Origin: Blautia parvula
Lineage (GTDB): Bacteria > Bacillota > Clostridia > Lachnospirales > Lachnospiraceae
DNA: 64,000 nt
Reading direction: 5' to 3'
Assembly: GCF_020215665.1 (NCBI RefSeq)
Contig: NZ_CP084061.1
Coordinates: forward strand, 4,138,501-4,202,500
The notes under the pieces were generated by a model. The model was not told the origin of the DNA and searched no databases. It worked only from the letters and a program-made list of their open reading frames with translations. Position 1 is the stretch's first letter. The number at the start of each line of letters is the position of its first letter. A program made the position numbers and the translations under genes. Shown here piece by piece: positions 16,420 to 25,456 of the stretch.

Positions 16420-17337
16420 CTAGTTGTAGAACACCCATTTTTTCTGCCCTATCATCTGGAACACCGTGATGATCATGGTGATGATCAGAAGCAGGATAAC
16501 GATAGTTGCGCCATAGCCCATGTTCTTGTTGATGAACGCGTATTTGTAGAACAGGTATACCAGGGACTGGGTCTTTTCCAGAGCCGGGTTGGATTTATCC
16601 ATTACCATGTACATTAAATCGAATACCTGAAGGGAACCGATGACACGTGTTACAAGAACAAAGAAGATTGTCGGGGATAACAGGGGTACTGTTATATGGA
16701 AAAAGCTCTTGATGCCTGTTGCTCCGTCGATTTCTGCCGCCTCATAATAGTCATGGGGAATCTCCTGCAGACCGGATATAAACAGTACCATGTTGTAACC
16801 AATGATAGACCATATACCGATGACAGCAATGGAGAATACTGCGATCCTGGGATCAGACACCCATTTTACATTTGTGTGGAACACGTTGTTGAGCAGACCG
16901 AAATCTGAGTTGAACAGCCATCTCCAAACCATGGCAACCGCTGCAGGAGCTGCAACCATTGGGAGGAAGATAATAGTACGGTATATACCGCGTCCCTTCA
17001 TTTTTCTGTTCAGTAAAACTGCCAGAACCAGGGCTATTATGATAGAGAAAGGAACCTCTACAATTGCATATTTAAATGTGTTGATCAGAGACTGCCACAC
17101 CTCATGGTCTCCGAAAACCTTTGCATAATTATCAAGTCCAACAAAAATATTTCCTTTTCCGAAGTCTCCTGTTTTAAAGAAACTCTGGTATAAAGTCTGG
17201 AAAATCGGGATTATATTTAAAACAACCAGTCCAATCACAGTTGGAAGGATAAACAGCCAGCCCCACAAAAACTCGCTGCGTTCCCTGCTGGTTTTCATTT
17301 GCTTCTTTGCATTCCCATTACTAGCCACGCCACTCAC
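16420..17337 (-). CDS. msmF: Carbohydrate ABC transporter permease (MsmF type)
   Basis: 305 residues from GTG 17337, MalF/UgpA family, six membrane helices, with the EAA loop YYEAAEIDGATGIKSFFHIT. The start is ambiguous: GTG 17337 lies almost inside the ribosome-binding site AAGGAG, so the in-frame GTG at 17328, eight bases beyond AGGAG, is the likelier start. It follows the binding-protein gene after an intercistronic stem-loop and precedes its partner permease by 15 bases. Confidence 0.85.
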   Translation of the reverse strand: MSGVASNGNAKKQMKTSRERSEFLWGWLFILPTVIGLVVLNIIPIFQTLYQSFFKTGDFGKGNIFVGLDNYAKVFGDHEVWQSLINTFKYAIVEVPFSIIIALVLAVLLNRKMKGRGIYRTIIFLPMVAAPAAVAMVWRWLFNSDFGLLNNVFHTNVKWVSDPRIAVFSIAVIGIWSIIGYNMVLFISGLQEIPHDYYEAAEIDGATGIKSFFHITVPLLSPTIFFVLVTRVIGSLQVFDLMYMVMDKSNPALEKTQSLVYLFYKYAFINKNMGYGATIVILLLIITMIITVFQMIGQKKWVFYN

Positions 17338-17351
17338 TCCTTTTCCAAATA

Positions 17352-17377
17352 CAGGCAGATTCTTACGAACCTGCCTG
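17352..17377 (-). other. Intercistronic stem-loop after the binding-protein gene
   Basis: CAGGCAGGTTC and GAATCTGCCTG pair imperfectly around a four-base loop. No T-tract follows. Such stem-loops commonly protect binding-protein mRNA so that it exceeds permease mRNA. Confidence 0.6.
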
Positions 17378-17412
17378 CAGTTTAATCCTCGGTCAATTCA
17401 GCTTCTCTTTGA

Positions 17413-18753
17413 TTACTCCTCGGCTAATTTCTCATTCATCTGCTCTGCCATTTCCTTGCAGGCATCTTCCATGCTCTTTTCACCGGTGTATACGCTCTTT
17501 AAGATCTCGTTGTCTTCATTTTCCCAGGTAACTGTTGTTTTGGAGTATGGTCTGATAACCATGTCATCCATCATGTTCAGGTATGCCTGTAAATTAAAGT
17601 CAGCGGATTTTGCCCATGCATCAGAAGTACCTGTGTATGCGGACATTGTAACGCCAAGTTCAGCCTGTTTTTCCTGAGCTTCTTTGGATCCCAGGTATTC
17701 GATGAGCTGCCAAGCTTCGTCTGTGTGCTCGCCGTTTGCTGATGCTGCCCATCCGAGGCCGTTATAGATAGAAGATCTTCTTCCTGTTTTGGCATTCTTC
17801 GGAAGTTCTACAACATCACAGTTTGCTGCTGTGTACTCATTGTCACGATATGCTGCCAGCATCCAGGAACCCTGGAATACCATAGCAACTTTGCCTGACT
17901 GGAACAGAACATCTTCACCGTTCTCAGACATGGTCTCGATAGAAGGCATAACGCCTGCTTTGATCCACTCTTCCAGCTGCTGCATAGCTTCGATGGTCTT
18001 CGGATCATCCCATCCTGATGTTTTCTTGTCATCGCTGATAACCGTTCCGCCGTTATCATAGATCATGTTATAGTAACCAGCCTGGTTGTTATCGTTTCTC
18101 AAAGCCATACCATACTGGCTGCCATCCTCTTTTGTCAGCTTCTTAGCTGCTTCTGTCACGTCATCCCATGTCCACTCTGAAGTAGGATATTCAAGGCCTG
18201 CTTCGTCGAACATTGCTTTGTTATACCAGAGAGCAATTGTATCTACGTCCTTAGGAACTGCATAATATTTGTCTTCGTATGTATACAGGCCCCAGATATC
18301 GGACGGGTAGTTTTCCGGGTCGATCTTATCACTGTCTTTGATCTTGTCGGTCAGATCAAGAAGCATGTCATTGGACATATATCTCTGGCTCTCGTTTGAG
18401 TGCATCCAGAATACATCCGGAAGAGAACCACCCTGCGCACCTGCCTCTAACATGGTCCAATACTCGTCCCATTTTACAACGGAGAGTTTTGTCTTGATTC
18501 CTGTCTGCTCTGTGAAATCTGCCAGAATCTCTTTGATACCCGGTTCCTGGTTGGTATCCCAGATGGATACGGAAAGTTCTGCGCCGCTGGAGCTGCTGCT
18601 TTCTGTCTTTTCGCCGTCAGTTTTCTCACCTTCTGTTTTTGTTTCGGTGTCATCTGTACCTTTGCTGTCTCCGCCGCTGTTTCCTCCACATGCTGCCAGT
18701 GAAAGTGCCATTACGCTTGCCAGTGATAATGCTGCTACCTTTCTGAATTTCAT
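17413..18753 (-). CDS. msmE: Sugar-binding lipoprotein of ABC transporter (MsmE type)
   Basis: 446 residues. The start is ATG 18753 with AAAGGAGGAG upstream; an in-frame extension to 18840 is not supported. The lipoprotein signal peptide ends in LSLAACGG, followed by a Gly/Ser/Glu/Thr-rich linker and a family 1 extracellular solute-binding domain (SVWDTNQ-like opening, VAMVFQGSWMLAAY core). Captures an oligosaccharide, most likely raffinose, melibiose or similar because an alpha-galactosidase and MsmR-like regulator end the operon. First gene after a clear promoter. Confidence 0.9.
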   Translation of the reverse strand: MKFRKVAALSLASVMALSLAACGGNSGGDSKGTDDTETKTEGEKTDGEKTESSSSSGAELSVSIWDTNQEPGIKEILADFTEQTGIKTKLSVVKWDEYWTMLEAGAQGGSLPDVFWMHSNESQRYMSNDMLLDLTDKIKDSDKIDPENYPSDIWGLYTYEDKYYAVPKDVDTIALWYNKAMFDEAGLEYPTSEWTWDDVTEAAKKLTKEDGSQYGMALRNDNNQAGYYNMIYDNGGTVISDDKKTSGWDDPKTIEAMQQLEEWIKAGVMPSIETMSENGEDVLFQSGKVAMVFQGSWMLAAYRDNEYTAANCDVVELPKNAKTGRRSSIYNGLGWAASANGEHTDEAWQLIEYLGSKEAQEKQAELGVTMSAYTGTSDAWAKSADFNLQAYLNMMDDMVIRPYSKTTVTWENEDNEILKSVYTGEKSMEDACKEMAEQMNEKLAEE

Positions 18754-19193
18754 ACTTGCTCCTCCTTTTGCATTAAAGTTTTCGTCAGAATAACAGTTTT
18801 TGCTGTATATCTGAGTGATAGCCTTATTATAGTTGCACATGGAATAATGTTAAATGGTTATATGTTTTTATAATATGTCATAATGTTATATGTTTGTGCT
18901 ATTTTTATATTTTTCGTTGATTTCATCGGCTTTTCCTTGCAGTTTAATTATTATATATGCTTTGTTTTCCATATACTTTTGGTGGTTTTCGTCACAATGA
19001 CGGGTCTATTCTCACATATCAAGAATACATTAAGTCTAAAACATATAACATTATTCCATATTTTTTACATTTTTCCTGTTTTTTCTATTATTTCACTCAA
19101 AATTACATACCGCAATTGCATTCTTCACCATTTAATGCTAGAATAGCCCTTAGAATCACATCGAAATTGTTCATATCAGAAAGGGCGGGAATT
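18754..19193. other. Divergent promoter region
   Basis: AT-rich spacer between the binding-protein gene and the YesL-like gene. It holds the leftward promoter at 18826-18853. No confident promoter was found for the rightward gene and no coding sequence was seen. Confidence 0.6.
18826..18853 (-). promoter_or_regulatory. Promoter of the alpha-galactoside operon
   Basis: Leftward TTAACA (18848-18853), 16-base spacer, perfect TATAAT (18826-18831), about 70 bases before the msmE-like start. Confidence 0.7.
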
Positions 19194-19859
19194 ATGAATC
19201 TTTTAAACGAAGACAATGTTGTTCACATTTTTCTCAGCAGGATCGGGGACCTGGTGGTGGCCAATCTCCTTTTCATTGTCTGCTGCATCCCCATTGTCAC
19301 CATAGGGCCGGCCATAACAGCGCTATATCACTGCACGCTTCGTATGGTCAAAGGAAATGACAGCAGCACATCCAAAACATTTTTCCGTGCGTTTAAACAA
19401 AATTTCCTCCAGTCTCTGGTAATCTGGCTTGGCATTCTGCTGGCAGGCGTCATATTGATCCTGAACCTTCGCTTTCTTATACAGACACAGGGGGCATCCT
19501 CCTACGGCAAAATTCTTCTCTACATGTCAGAGGCACTTATGGGCCTTTTGGTCATTGTGGCGCTCTATATCTTTCCCGTGATTGCCGCTTTTGCCAACAC
19601 AGCCGGGAAACTGCTGAAAAACGCGTTCCTCTTCGCCTTCATGCATTTTCCGTCTACGCTGGCCATTGCCGTCATTACGATTCTGCCTATGTACATGACC
19701 TATCAGGACCTTGAGCTGATGCCGCTTTACGCGTGCTGCTGGTTCTTCTTCGGCTTTGCGCTCACAGCCTACATTGACTCTTTCCTGCTGTACCGTATCT
19801 TCCGGCCTTATCTGGAAAAAGAAGAGACGCCCCCGGCAAAAGGGACGCCGCAGAAATGA
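19194..19859 (+). CDS. YesL family (DUF624) membrane protein
   Basis: 221 residues with about five membrane helices, opening LLNEDNVVHIFLSRIGDLVV, then FIVCCIPIVTIGPAITALYH, the YesL/DUF624 hallmark. Genes of this family regularly lie beside sugar ABC transporters in Firmicutes; their molecular role is not established. The ATG at 19194 follows AAAGGGCGGG; an earlier in-frame ATG at 18957 lies in AT-rich non-coding-like sequence. It diverges from the msmE-like operon and ends at a shared terminator. Confidence 0.85.
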   Translation: MNLLNEDNVVHIFLSRIGDLVVANLLFIVCCIPIVTIGPAITALYHCTLRMVKGNDSSTSKTFFRAFKQNFLQSLVIWLGILLAGVILILNLRFLIQTQGASSYGKILLYMSEALMGLLVIVALYIFPVIAAFANTAGKLLKNAFLFAFMHFPSTLAIAVITILPMYMTYQDLELMPLYACCWFFFGFALTAYIDSFLLYRIFRPYLEKEETPPAKGTPQK

Positions 19860-19868
19860 ATCGAAACA

Positions 19869-19944
19869 AAAAGACACCGCCTTTTTGCAGCAGCGCAGTT
19901 CCGTATCTTGTGGAAATCATGCAGCCGTGCAGGCGGTGTCTTTT
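19869..19944. terminator. Bidirectional terminator with long loop
   Basis: AAAAGACACCGCCT (19869-19882) pairs perfectly with AGGCGGTGTCTTTT (19931-19944). The 48-base loop is unusually long. It lies between the convergent YesL-like and isomerase genes. Confidence 0.75.
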
Positions 19945-19949
19945 CTTTT

Positions 19950-20783
19950 TTATTTCAGCAGTTCATCCAGAACCGCTTTTGCCATAACAATATCTTTTTT
20001 CTGTTCCTCACCGGATATCTCACGCTCAATGGTGATATCTCCGGCATATCCGATCTCTTTCAGTTTAGCCACAAACGCGGGGTAGTTTACCTTACCCTGT
20101 CCCAGCGGCACTTCTTCTCCCAGCATATGACCGTCTGTAGGATATTTTCCATCCTTGCCATGAATACCCATGACATACTCGCCGAACACCTCCAGAGCAT
20201 CTACAGGGTTGGCTTTACCGTACATTACCAGGTTTGCAGGGTCCAGGTTAATGCCCACATTGCCTTTGCCCAGTTCTTTCTCAATATCCTGGATAGCTCT
20301 TTTCAGCGTAACCGGTGTCTCCTGTCCTGTCTCAAAGAGGAAATTCTGTCCGTTTTCCTTACACTGTTTCACCAGTTCCTTCAGGCATGCAAGAACGCCT
20401 GCATAATTGGGGTCATAAGGATTTTCAGGCATATATCCCACATGTGTAGCCACATCCTTTACATGGATCATGGAGGCAAATGTAATGCCCTTCTGCAGCA
20501 TTTTCACCCTCTCGAAACGAAATGCCTCAGGAACCAGACCCAGGGTAAGCTGACCGTCATAGAAATCCCATACTCTCGGACCTTCCCAGCCGCACCAGAA
20601 TGCCGTGATATCTACTTTGTGATGCCCAGCAGCTGCATTTACCTTATCTGCAGTCTCCTGATTCATAATTCCCTTATCCCAGCACACAAGCTGGCAGCTC
20701 TCCATCCCCATGGAACGCAGCTCCGCGAATTTGGCATCCACATCCGTATCCCGGAAAATCTCTATCAAAACTCCTACTCTCAT
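19950..20783 (-). CDS. Sugar phosphate isomerase/epimerase (xylose isomerase-like TIM barrel)
   Basis: 277 residues with the AP-endonuclease-2/xylose-isomerase-like fold: VGINLDPANLVMYG, then VMGIHGKDGKYP with the metal-binding His, and ITIEREISG near the end. Such enzymes isomerise or epimerise keto-sugars, inosose or hexulose derivatives, usually with a divalent metal. Last gene of an operon with an oxidoreductase, a binding protein and two permeases, so it likely acts on the imported sugar after oxidation. Exact substrate unknown. ATG 20783 has AGAGAGGT upstream. Confidence 0.85.
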   Translation of the reverse strand: MRVGVLIEIFRDTDVDAKFAELRSMGMESCQLVCWDKGIMNQETADKVNAAAGHHKVDITAFWCGWEGPRVWDFYDGQLTLGLVPEAFRFERVKMLQKGITFASMIHVKDVATHVGYMPENPYDPNYAGVLACLKELVKQCKENGQNFLFETGQETPVTLKRAIQDIEKELGKGNVGINLDPANLVMYGKANPVDALEVFGEYVMGIHGKDGKYPTDGHMLGEEVPLGQGKVNYPAFVAKLKEIGYAGDITIEREISGEEQKKDIVMAKAVLDELLK

Positions 20784-20807
20784 AAAAAATACCTCTCTTT
20801 CTTTTCC

Positions 20808-21635
20808 TTAACCCTTCACAGCTCCTGCCGTAATCCCCCCCACAATGTGTTTCTGCATGATCACGAAGAAGATCAAACTGGGGATCATGGACATTACGAT
20901 ACCCGGAAGAGCGTGTTCCCAGTCCGCTGTCTGCGCGGAGAACTGCATGTAAAGCGCATTCTGAATGTTCATTGCCTTAGCATTTCCGCCTACGATCAAC
21001 TGGTTGGTGATGATATCATTCCAGGTTGCCAGAGTATCCAGAACCACAACGGTCGTCAGGATAGGTTTCAGCAGCGGAAGCACGATGTTAAAGTATGTTC
21101 TCACCTTGCTGGCTCCGTCGATGCAGGCACACTCCTCCAGCTCGATTGGTACATTTTTTACAAATCCATGGATCATATAAACAGCCAGCGGCATACAGAG
21201 TCCTGTACTTACCAGTATATAGCCTATCTTACTTCCTGTCATTCCCATGTTTGCCACCAGTCTTGTCAGGGTGATCATGTAGGACTGGAAGGGCACCATC
21301 ATCGGGATAATGATCAGGACAAAGCAGACACCTGACAGTTTTCCTTTTGTTCTTGCCAGTTTGTAAGCCGCCATAGGCGCAAGGAGCGCGATGATCAGCA
21401 CTGTACAGATGGTATACAGAAGGGTGTTGCCGATCAATAACGGGAAATCAAACTTTGTCCATGTCTCTATATACATATTCAGGCTCCAGCTCTTTGGAAG
21501 GGCCAGAAATTCCTGCAGCATATCATTATATGGTTTAAATGAGTTGATAAAAATCAGAAGCAGGGGCATCAGCCAGAATATGGAACAAATGAACACAATA
21601 ATGGAAAGAACGCTGATTTTACTCGCTTTTTTCAT
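20808..21635 (-). CDS. Carbohydrate ABC transporter permease (MalG type)
   Basis: 275 residues, six membrane helices, with the EAA loop ELEECACIDGASKVRTYFNI and C-terminal KHIVGGITAGAVKG, both standard for MalG-type permeases. Its ATG overlaps the previous stop by one base (TAATG) with GGAGGTAG upstream, so it is coupled to its partner permease. It belongs to the second sugar transporter of the window; no ATPase gene is in the operon. Confidence 0.9.
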   Translation of the reverse strand: MKKASKISVLSIIVFICSIFWLMPLLLIFINSFKPYNDMLQEFLALPKSWSLNMYIETWTKFDFPLLIGNTLLYTICTVLIIALLAPMAAYKLARTKGKLSGVCFVLIIIPMMVPFQSYMITLTRLVANMGMTGSKIGYILVSTGLCMPLAVYMIHGFVKNVPIELEECACIDGASKVRTYFNIVLPLLKPILTTVVVLDTLATWNDIITNQLIVGGNAKAMNIQNALYMQFSAQTADWEHALPGIVMSMIPSLIFFVIMQKHIVGGITAGAVKG

Positions 21636-22525
21636 TATGCCTCTACCTCCTTACTCTTGGTCACTTTAAGCTGGATCACTGTTACGATCAGTACAAATAC
21701 CACAAATACAAGGGATTTTGCGGTAGCCATTCCGTACCGATTATTGACAAACGCCTCTTTGTAAATGTTGTACGCCACAGAAATCGTGGAGTTTGCCGGG
21801 CCGCCCTTTGTAAATACCATGATCACGTCAAATAACTTGAACGCAAAGGTCAGGGATGTAAGCATACAGATCGATACCGCCGGCATGATCAGGGGCACTG
21901 TCACTTTTCTGAGTACCTGGAACTTATTGGCCCCGTCTATCTTGGCAGCCTCAATCAGCTCTTTCGGCACAGCTATGATACCCGCAATATAGTTCACCAT
22001 ATAAAATCCCAGATTCTGCCACACTGTCATGATTACCACGACAAAGAACGCCAGTTTTGCTGTTCCAAGCCAGCTCCAGTTAAACATCTCCCATCCGGTC
22101 ACCTGATACAGCGCTTCAAATCCCGGACCCAGGATAAATTTCCAGATCAAACTGATGGCAGTCAAACTGATTATGTACGGGATATAATAAAACGCACGTC
22201 CCACACTTGAACTCTTCTTCTCTTTCGCCATAACCAGTGCTACCGTAAGAGAGAGCACGTTTACGATCACAACATAGAACACTGAAAATTTTAGTGTAAA
22301 TGCAGTACTCTTCCAAAACAGTGCATCATTGGTAAATATATTTACAAAGTTCTGAAGTCCCACAAACTCCATATCCTTACTGATTCCATTCCAGTCAAAC
22401 ACAGAATAGTACAGATTCATCAGAAACGGCACATCTGTGGAAAAAAGAACAAATGCCACTGCCGGAAATACAAACAATGCAAAAATCAATAAATCTTTTG
22501 TTTTTCCTTTGCCTTTCACTTTCAT
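21635..22525 (-). CDS. Carbohydrate ABC transporter permease (MalF/UgpA type)
   Basis: 296 residues, six membrane helices, EAA loop ELIEAAKIDGANKFQVLRKV. The ATG at 22525 lies only two bases after CGGAGG; the GTG two codons later (22519) has better spacing and may be the real start. It pairs with the permease at 20808 and follows the binding-protein gene after a terminator-like hairpin. Confidence 0.9.
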   Translation of the reverse strand: MKVKGKGKTKDLLIFALFVFPAVAFVLFSTDVPFLMNLYYSVFDWNGISKDMEFVGLQNFVNIFTNDALFWKSTAFTLKFSVFYVVIVNVLSLTVALVMAKEKKSSSVGRAFYYIPYIISLTAISLIWKFILGPGFEALYQVTGWEMFNWSWLGTAKLAFFVVVIMTVWQNLGFYMVNYIAGIIAVPKELIEAAKIDGANKFQVLRKVTVPLIMPAVSICMLTSLTFAFKLFDVIMVFTKGGPANSTISVAYNIYKEAFVNNRYGMATAKSLVFVVFVLIVTVIQLKVTKSKEVEA

Positions 22526-22582
22526 TCCTCCGAATTTCCCCTTCTAAAGCGGCAGTCCATGCCGTCCGCCTGTTTTAAAAAA

Positions 22583-22610
22583 CGGGGCCGTTGCAGCCGC
22601 AACAGCCCCG
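22583..22610 (-). terminator. Intercistronic terminator after binding-protein gene
   Basis: CGGGGCTGTTGC-GGCT-GCAACGGCCCCG, with one mismatch, followed leftward by TTTTTTAAAA. As in the other sugar operon, it likely reduces permease relative to binding protein. Confidence 0.85.
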
Positions 22611-22644
22611 TCCGGTTATCGTTACCCCGCCGCAGTTTCCAACT

Positions 22645-23928
22645 TTACTGTACAACCCAGCCGTTCTGGAACTCTTCCGTTACCTGTTCTGCAGTCATGT
22701 CGCCTGTCATATAAGCCTGCAGCGCCGGTCCTACAATGTCAGCATATCCATTCGGCTCAATTGTGTGTATCCAACCGTTTGTCTTGCCTTCTTCCACGTA
22801 TGTGGACGCATCATTAGCAAGAGCACCTTTTACATCCATATCTGTCTTTGCACCCGGTACAGCGCCTACACCGTCACACATCCATTTCTGTCCTTCTTCA
22901 GATGTCAGGATATATTCCAGATATTCTTTTGCCAGGTCAAGGTTTTTGGAATCTTTGTTTACAATGTATGTCCAGTTACAGGAGGACAGCAGTGTTACAT
23001 CGTCTGCATTGTCGCTTACCGGGCAGGGAAGGAATGCCAGGTTCGCATCCGGGTTGAAGGAATCCAGTGTGGACTGGCACCAGTCACCCATATGAATGAT
23101 AGCTGCCTCGCCGTTTGCAAGCATGTTTTCACATGTCTCCCAGTCAACCTCAAGCGGTTTGTCCGGTCCGTATTTTACAGCCAGATCCAGAAGACGGAAT
23201 ATGTTCTGGAAATTCTTCATATCTTTGAATTTCAGATCTCCGCTGTTCAGTTTCTCCACAACACCCTTGGCATCCAGGGATTTGTCCATCATGAAATGTG
23301 TGGAAAGCTGCTGCAGTACCCAGGTCTCTTTTGCAGCGAGAGCAAATGCTGTGATACCTGCTGCGTCCAGCTTTTCACAGGCCGCTTCCAGTTCATCCAT
23401 AGTCTTGGGAAGCTCTGTGATGCCGGCCTTTTCAAACAGATCTTTGTTGTAGATCAGGCCCATGTTCTCATATGTCCAGGGCAGGGACATAATCTTTCCG
23501 TCAGCGTCTTTTCCTGTGTCAAGAGCCGCCTCATTAAATTTATCCAGGACGTCTTTCTCATCTGTCCAGTCGTAAGCATATTCATAGTATTTCTGTGCGG
23601 AAGTTCCGGACTCCACGTCAAACACATCCGGAATATCCCCTGAGTTGACACGAGACTGCAGCAGTGTATTGCTATCATTGGCAGCATGCTGTACCTCAAT
23701 CTTAACTCCGGGATGTGATTCTTCAAACTTTTTCGCCATTTCCGCATACTCATCCAGGCCGTAAGCGTGGGCATCGAATACTTTCAGAGTAATCTCTTCC
23801 CCGCTGCCTGCACTGTCCTTGCCGGAATCGCCCTTGGACTCCTCTGTGCTTCCGCCGCCACCGCAGGCTGTCAGGCAGGATGCTGCCAATGCCGCTGTCA
23901 TCAGAACCGCCAGTGTTTTCTTCATCAT
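22645..23928 (-). CDS. Sugar-binding lipoprotein of ABC transporter
   Basis: 427 residues from ATG 23928, preceded by AAGGAGG; an in-frame extension to 23997 overlaps the previous gene and is not supported. Lipoprotein signal MKKTLAVLMTAALAASCLTACG, with the lipobox Cys in LTAC, a Ser/Gly linker, then a family 1 solute-binding domain (LKVFDAHAYGLDEYAEMAKK opening; NGEAAIIHMGDWCQ core). Operon partners are an NAD-type oxidoreductase and a sugar isomerase, so the ligand is a sugar or polyol that needs oxidation. The ligand itself cannot be read. Confidence 0.9.
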   Translation of the reverse strand: MMKKTLAVLMTAALAASCLTACGGGGSTEESKGDSGKDSAGSGEEITLKVFDAHAYGLDEYAEMAKKFEESHPGVKIEVQHAANDSNTLLQSRVNSGDIPDVFDVESGTSAQKYYEYAYDWTDEKDVLDKFNEAALDTGKDADGKIMSLPWTYENMGLIYNKDLFEKAGITELPKTMDELEAACEKLDAAGITAFALAAKETWVLQQLSTHFMMDKSLDAKGVVEKLNSGDLKFKDMKNFQNIFRLLDLAVKYGPDKPLEVDWETCENMLANGEAAIIHMGDWCQSTLDSFNPDANLAFLPCPVSDNADDVTLLSSCNWTYIVNKDSKNLDLAKEYLEYILTSEEGQKWMCDGVGAVPGAKTDMDVKGALANDASTYVEEGKTNGWIHTIEPNGYADIVGPALQAYMTGDMTAEQVTEEFQNGWVVQ

Positions 23929-23960
23929 AATTTTTTCCTCCTTGAAATATATATTTGTTT

Positions 23961-24986
23961 TTATTTCCTGTTCACATATTCCTTTGCCCGTCTCCACTCT
24001 TCAATTCCCTGACGAACCGATTTGATGCCTTCTTCCAAAGGCGCAACTTCCACTTCTCTGCCGCTTTGGAGACACTCAATGAAATACTTGATCTCTGTGT
24101 AGTACGGCCCCAAATTGGATACGTTGATTCCCGCAGAATCATCCTTTACATCGTATTCCCGCTCAAGCTCGGGATACTCCACCGTGCCGTCGTTTTTATA
24201 AACTGCCAGAGGTTTCTCATCGCGTCCTCGAAATACTATGCTGGCATCCTCGAAACACGCATGGAAACTTGCTTCAAAAGGAAGCGCTGAACTGATATCC
24301 CAGATTCCCTCTGTCACTGCAAATACTTTTCCGAATTCATATGTAGTAAAGATCTGATTGATCATTCCGCTGGAGAATGCCGTTGCCCTCACATCAAAGG
24401 AATCCGGTTCTCCCAGCATATATCTGAGAAAATCAAGATCATGCACATGCAGATCCAGTACAACGGAACCGCTTCTGTCCTCTTTGTGGAACCAGTCTTC
24501 AAATCCCCATGCGGCGTCACCGCTCACTCTCTGCATGGTAATGGATTTCAGTTCTCCATATCTGCCGGTTTCATAACAGTCTTTCAAATACCGGTATTCA
24601 TCAAAGGAACGGACCACCTGACCAACCATAACCTGTACGTGGTTCCTCTCCTTGGCATCCAGAAGCTTCTGTGCCTCCTCCTCCGTCAGACATACCGGCT
24701 TCTCCACGAACACATTGATCCCTCTGTCCATGGCTGCCACCGCATGTTCTGTGTGGAGATAACTGGGAAGGCAGATATGCACGCTGTCCAATGTCTCCGC
24801 TTCCAGAAGTTCCATACCTGTCTTGTACAGTCTGGCATCCGGCCATTGCTCTGCTGCCTTTTCCAGAAATTCAGGTCTGCAGTCCGCCAGAGCTGTTACC
24901 TCAACATCCATCTTGGATGACAGTGCTTTCAGCGACAGGTTGTGGGTAGTTCCCATTCCTCCGCATCCTATTAATCCCACTTTCAT
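23961..24986 (-). CDS. Gfo/Idh/MocA family NAD(P)-dependent oxidoreductase
   Basis: 341 residues. N-terminal Rossmann fold with GLIGCGGMGTTHN at residues 4-16, the EKPV motif (NVFVEKPVCLTEEEA) carrying the catalytic Lys, and a C-terminal beta-sheet domain with DLHVHDLDFLRYMLG. Family members oxidise sugars, inositols or sugar acids. First gene of the leftward sugar operon, 32 bases before the binding-protein gene, behind a TTGACA promoter. ATG 24986 has AGAGGA upstream. A second family member lies at 28112. Confidence 0.9.
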   Translation of the reverse strand: MKVGLIGCGGMGTTHNLSLKALSSKMDVEVTALADCRPEFLEKAAEQWPDARLYKTGMELLEAETLDSVHICLPSYLHTEHAVAAMDRGINVFVEKPVCLTEEEAQKLLDAKERNHVQVMVGQVVRSFDEYRYLKDCYETGRYGELKSITMQRVSGDAAWGFEDWFHKEDRSGSVVLDLHVHDLDFLRYMLGEPDSFDVRATAFSSGMINQIFTTYEFGKVFAVTEGIWDISSALPFEASFHACFEDASIVFRGRDEKPLAVYKNDGTVEYPELEREYDVKDDSAGINVSNLGPYYTEIKYFIECLQSGREVEVAPLEEGIKSVRQGIEEWRRAKEYVNRK

Positions 24987-25113
24987 CTCATCATCCTCTT
25001 TTCTTTTTGTTTGTCCAGTGACCTTACTAATAAATTTTAAAATTAAAAGCCTTGTTGCTTTTCAGCTGTTTTTGGCTTTTTACGAATGTAAAATTTATTT
25101 ATTTGATAGCTAT

Positions 25114-25142
25114 ACAATAGCATTTGATGTTGTATATGTCAA
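25114..25142 (-). promoter_or_regulatory. Promoter of the second sugar operon
   Basis: Leftward TTGACA (25137-25142), 17-base spacer, TATTGT (25114-25119), about 125 bases before the oxidoreductase start. Confidence 0.7.
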
Positions 25143-25379
25143 TATGTTTTTGAATTTTTATTGCTTTGTAATGTAATTTAAGACATATTTAACATTTTAT
25201 ATCAATCTTTTTTGTGCACTTTTCACCTTATATTCATTTATTCCTGCGACATTACAATTTATTTCCACTATTTCCAGGCAAAGTATTCTCCTTACCATCC
25301 CCAACCTCCTCTTTTATTCACCATTTTATACAATTTTATCTATCTCAGTCCCTTTTTGTGTAACTTTTCACAAATAATA

Positions 25380-25408
25380 TTGCATATCTCCGCGTTTTAT
25401 GGTAGCAT
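25380..25408 (+). promoter_or_regulatory. Possible promoter of the first ROK regulator
   Basis: TTGCAT (25380-25385), 17-base spacer, TAGCAT (25403-25408), about 50 bases before the predicted start. Confidence 0.45.
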
Positions 25409-25456
25409 GCAATTAATAATACCACTTTACAATTAACTCCCAAAGGAGGTGAGCAT

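Larger units (their letters stand above)
24987..25456. other. Divergent regulatory region between sugar operon and ROK genes
   Basis: AT-rich, non-coding. It holds the leftward promoter 25114-25142 and a weaker rightward promoter 25380-25408. No clear operator palindrome was found. Confidence 0.6.

Noticed and set aside
19908-21335. Rightward open frame of 475 codons opposite the isomerase and permease genes
   Set aside because: Its length comes from codon bias of the opposite strand; the leftward frames carry clear isomerase and permease motifs.
22591-23643. Rightward open frame of 350 codons opposite the sugar-binding lipoprotein
   Set aside because: Antisense shadow; the composition is Cys/His/Phe-rich and no start site is supported.
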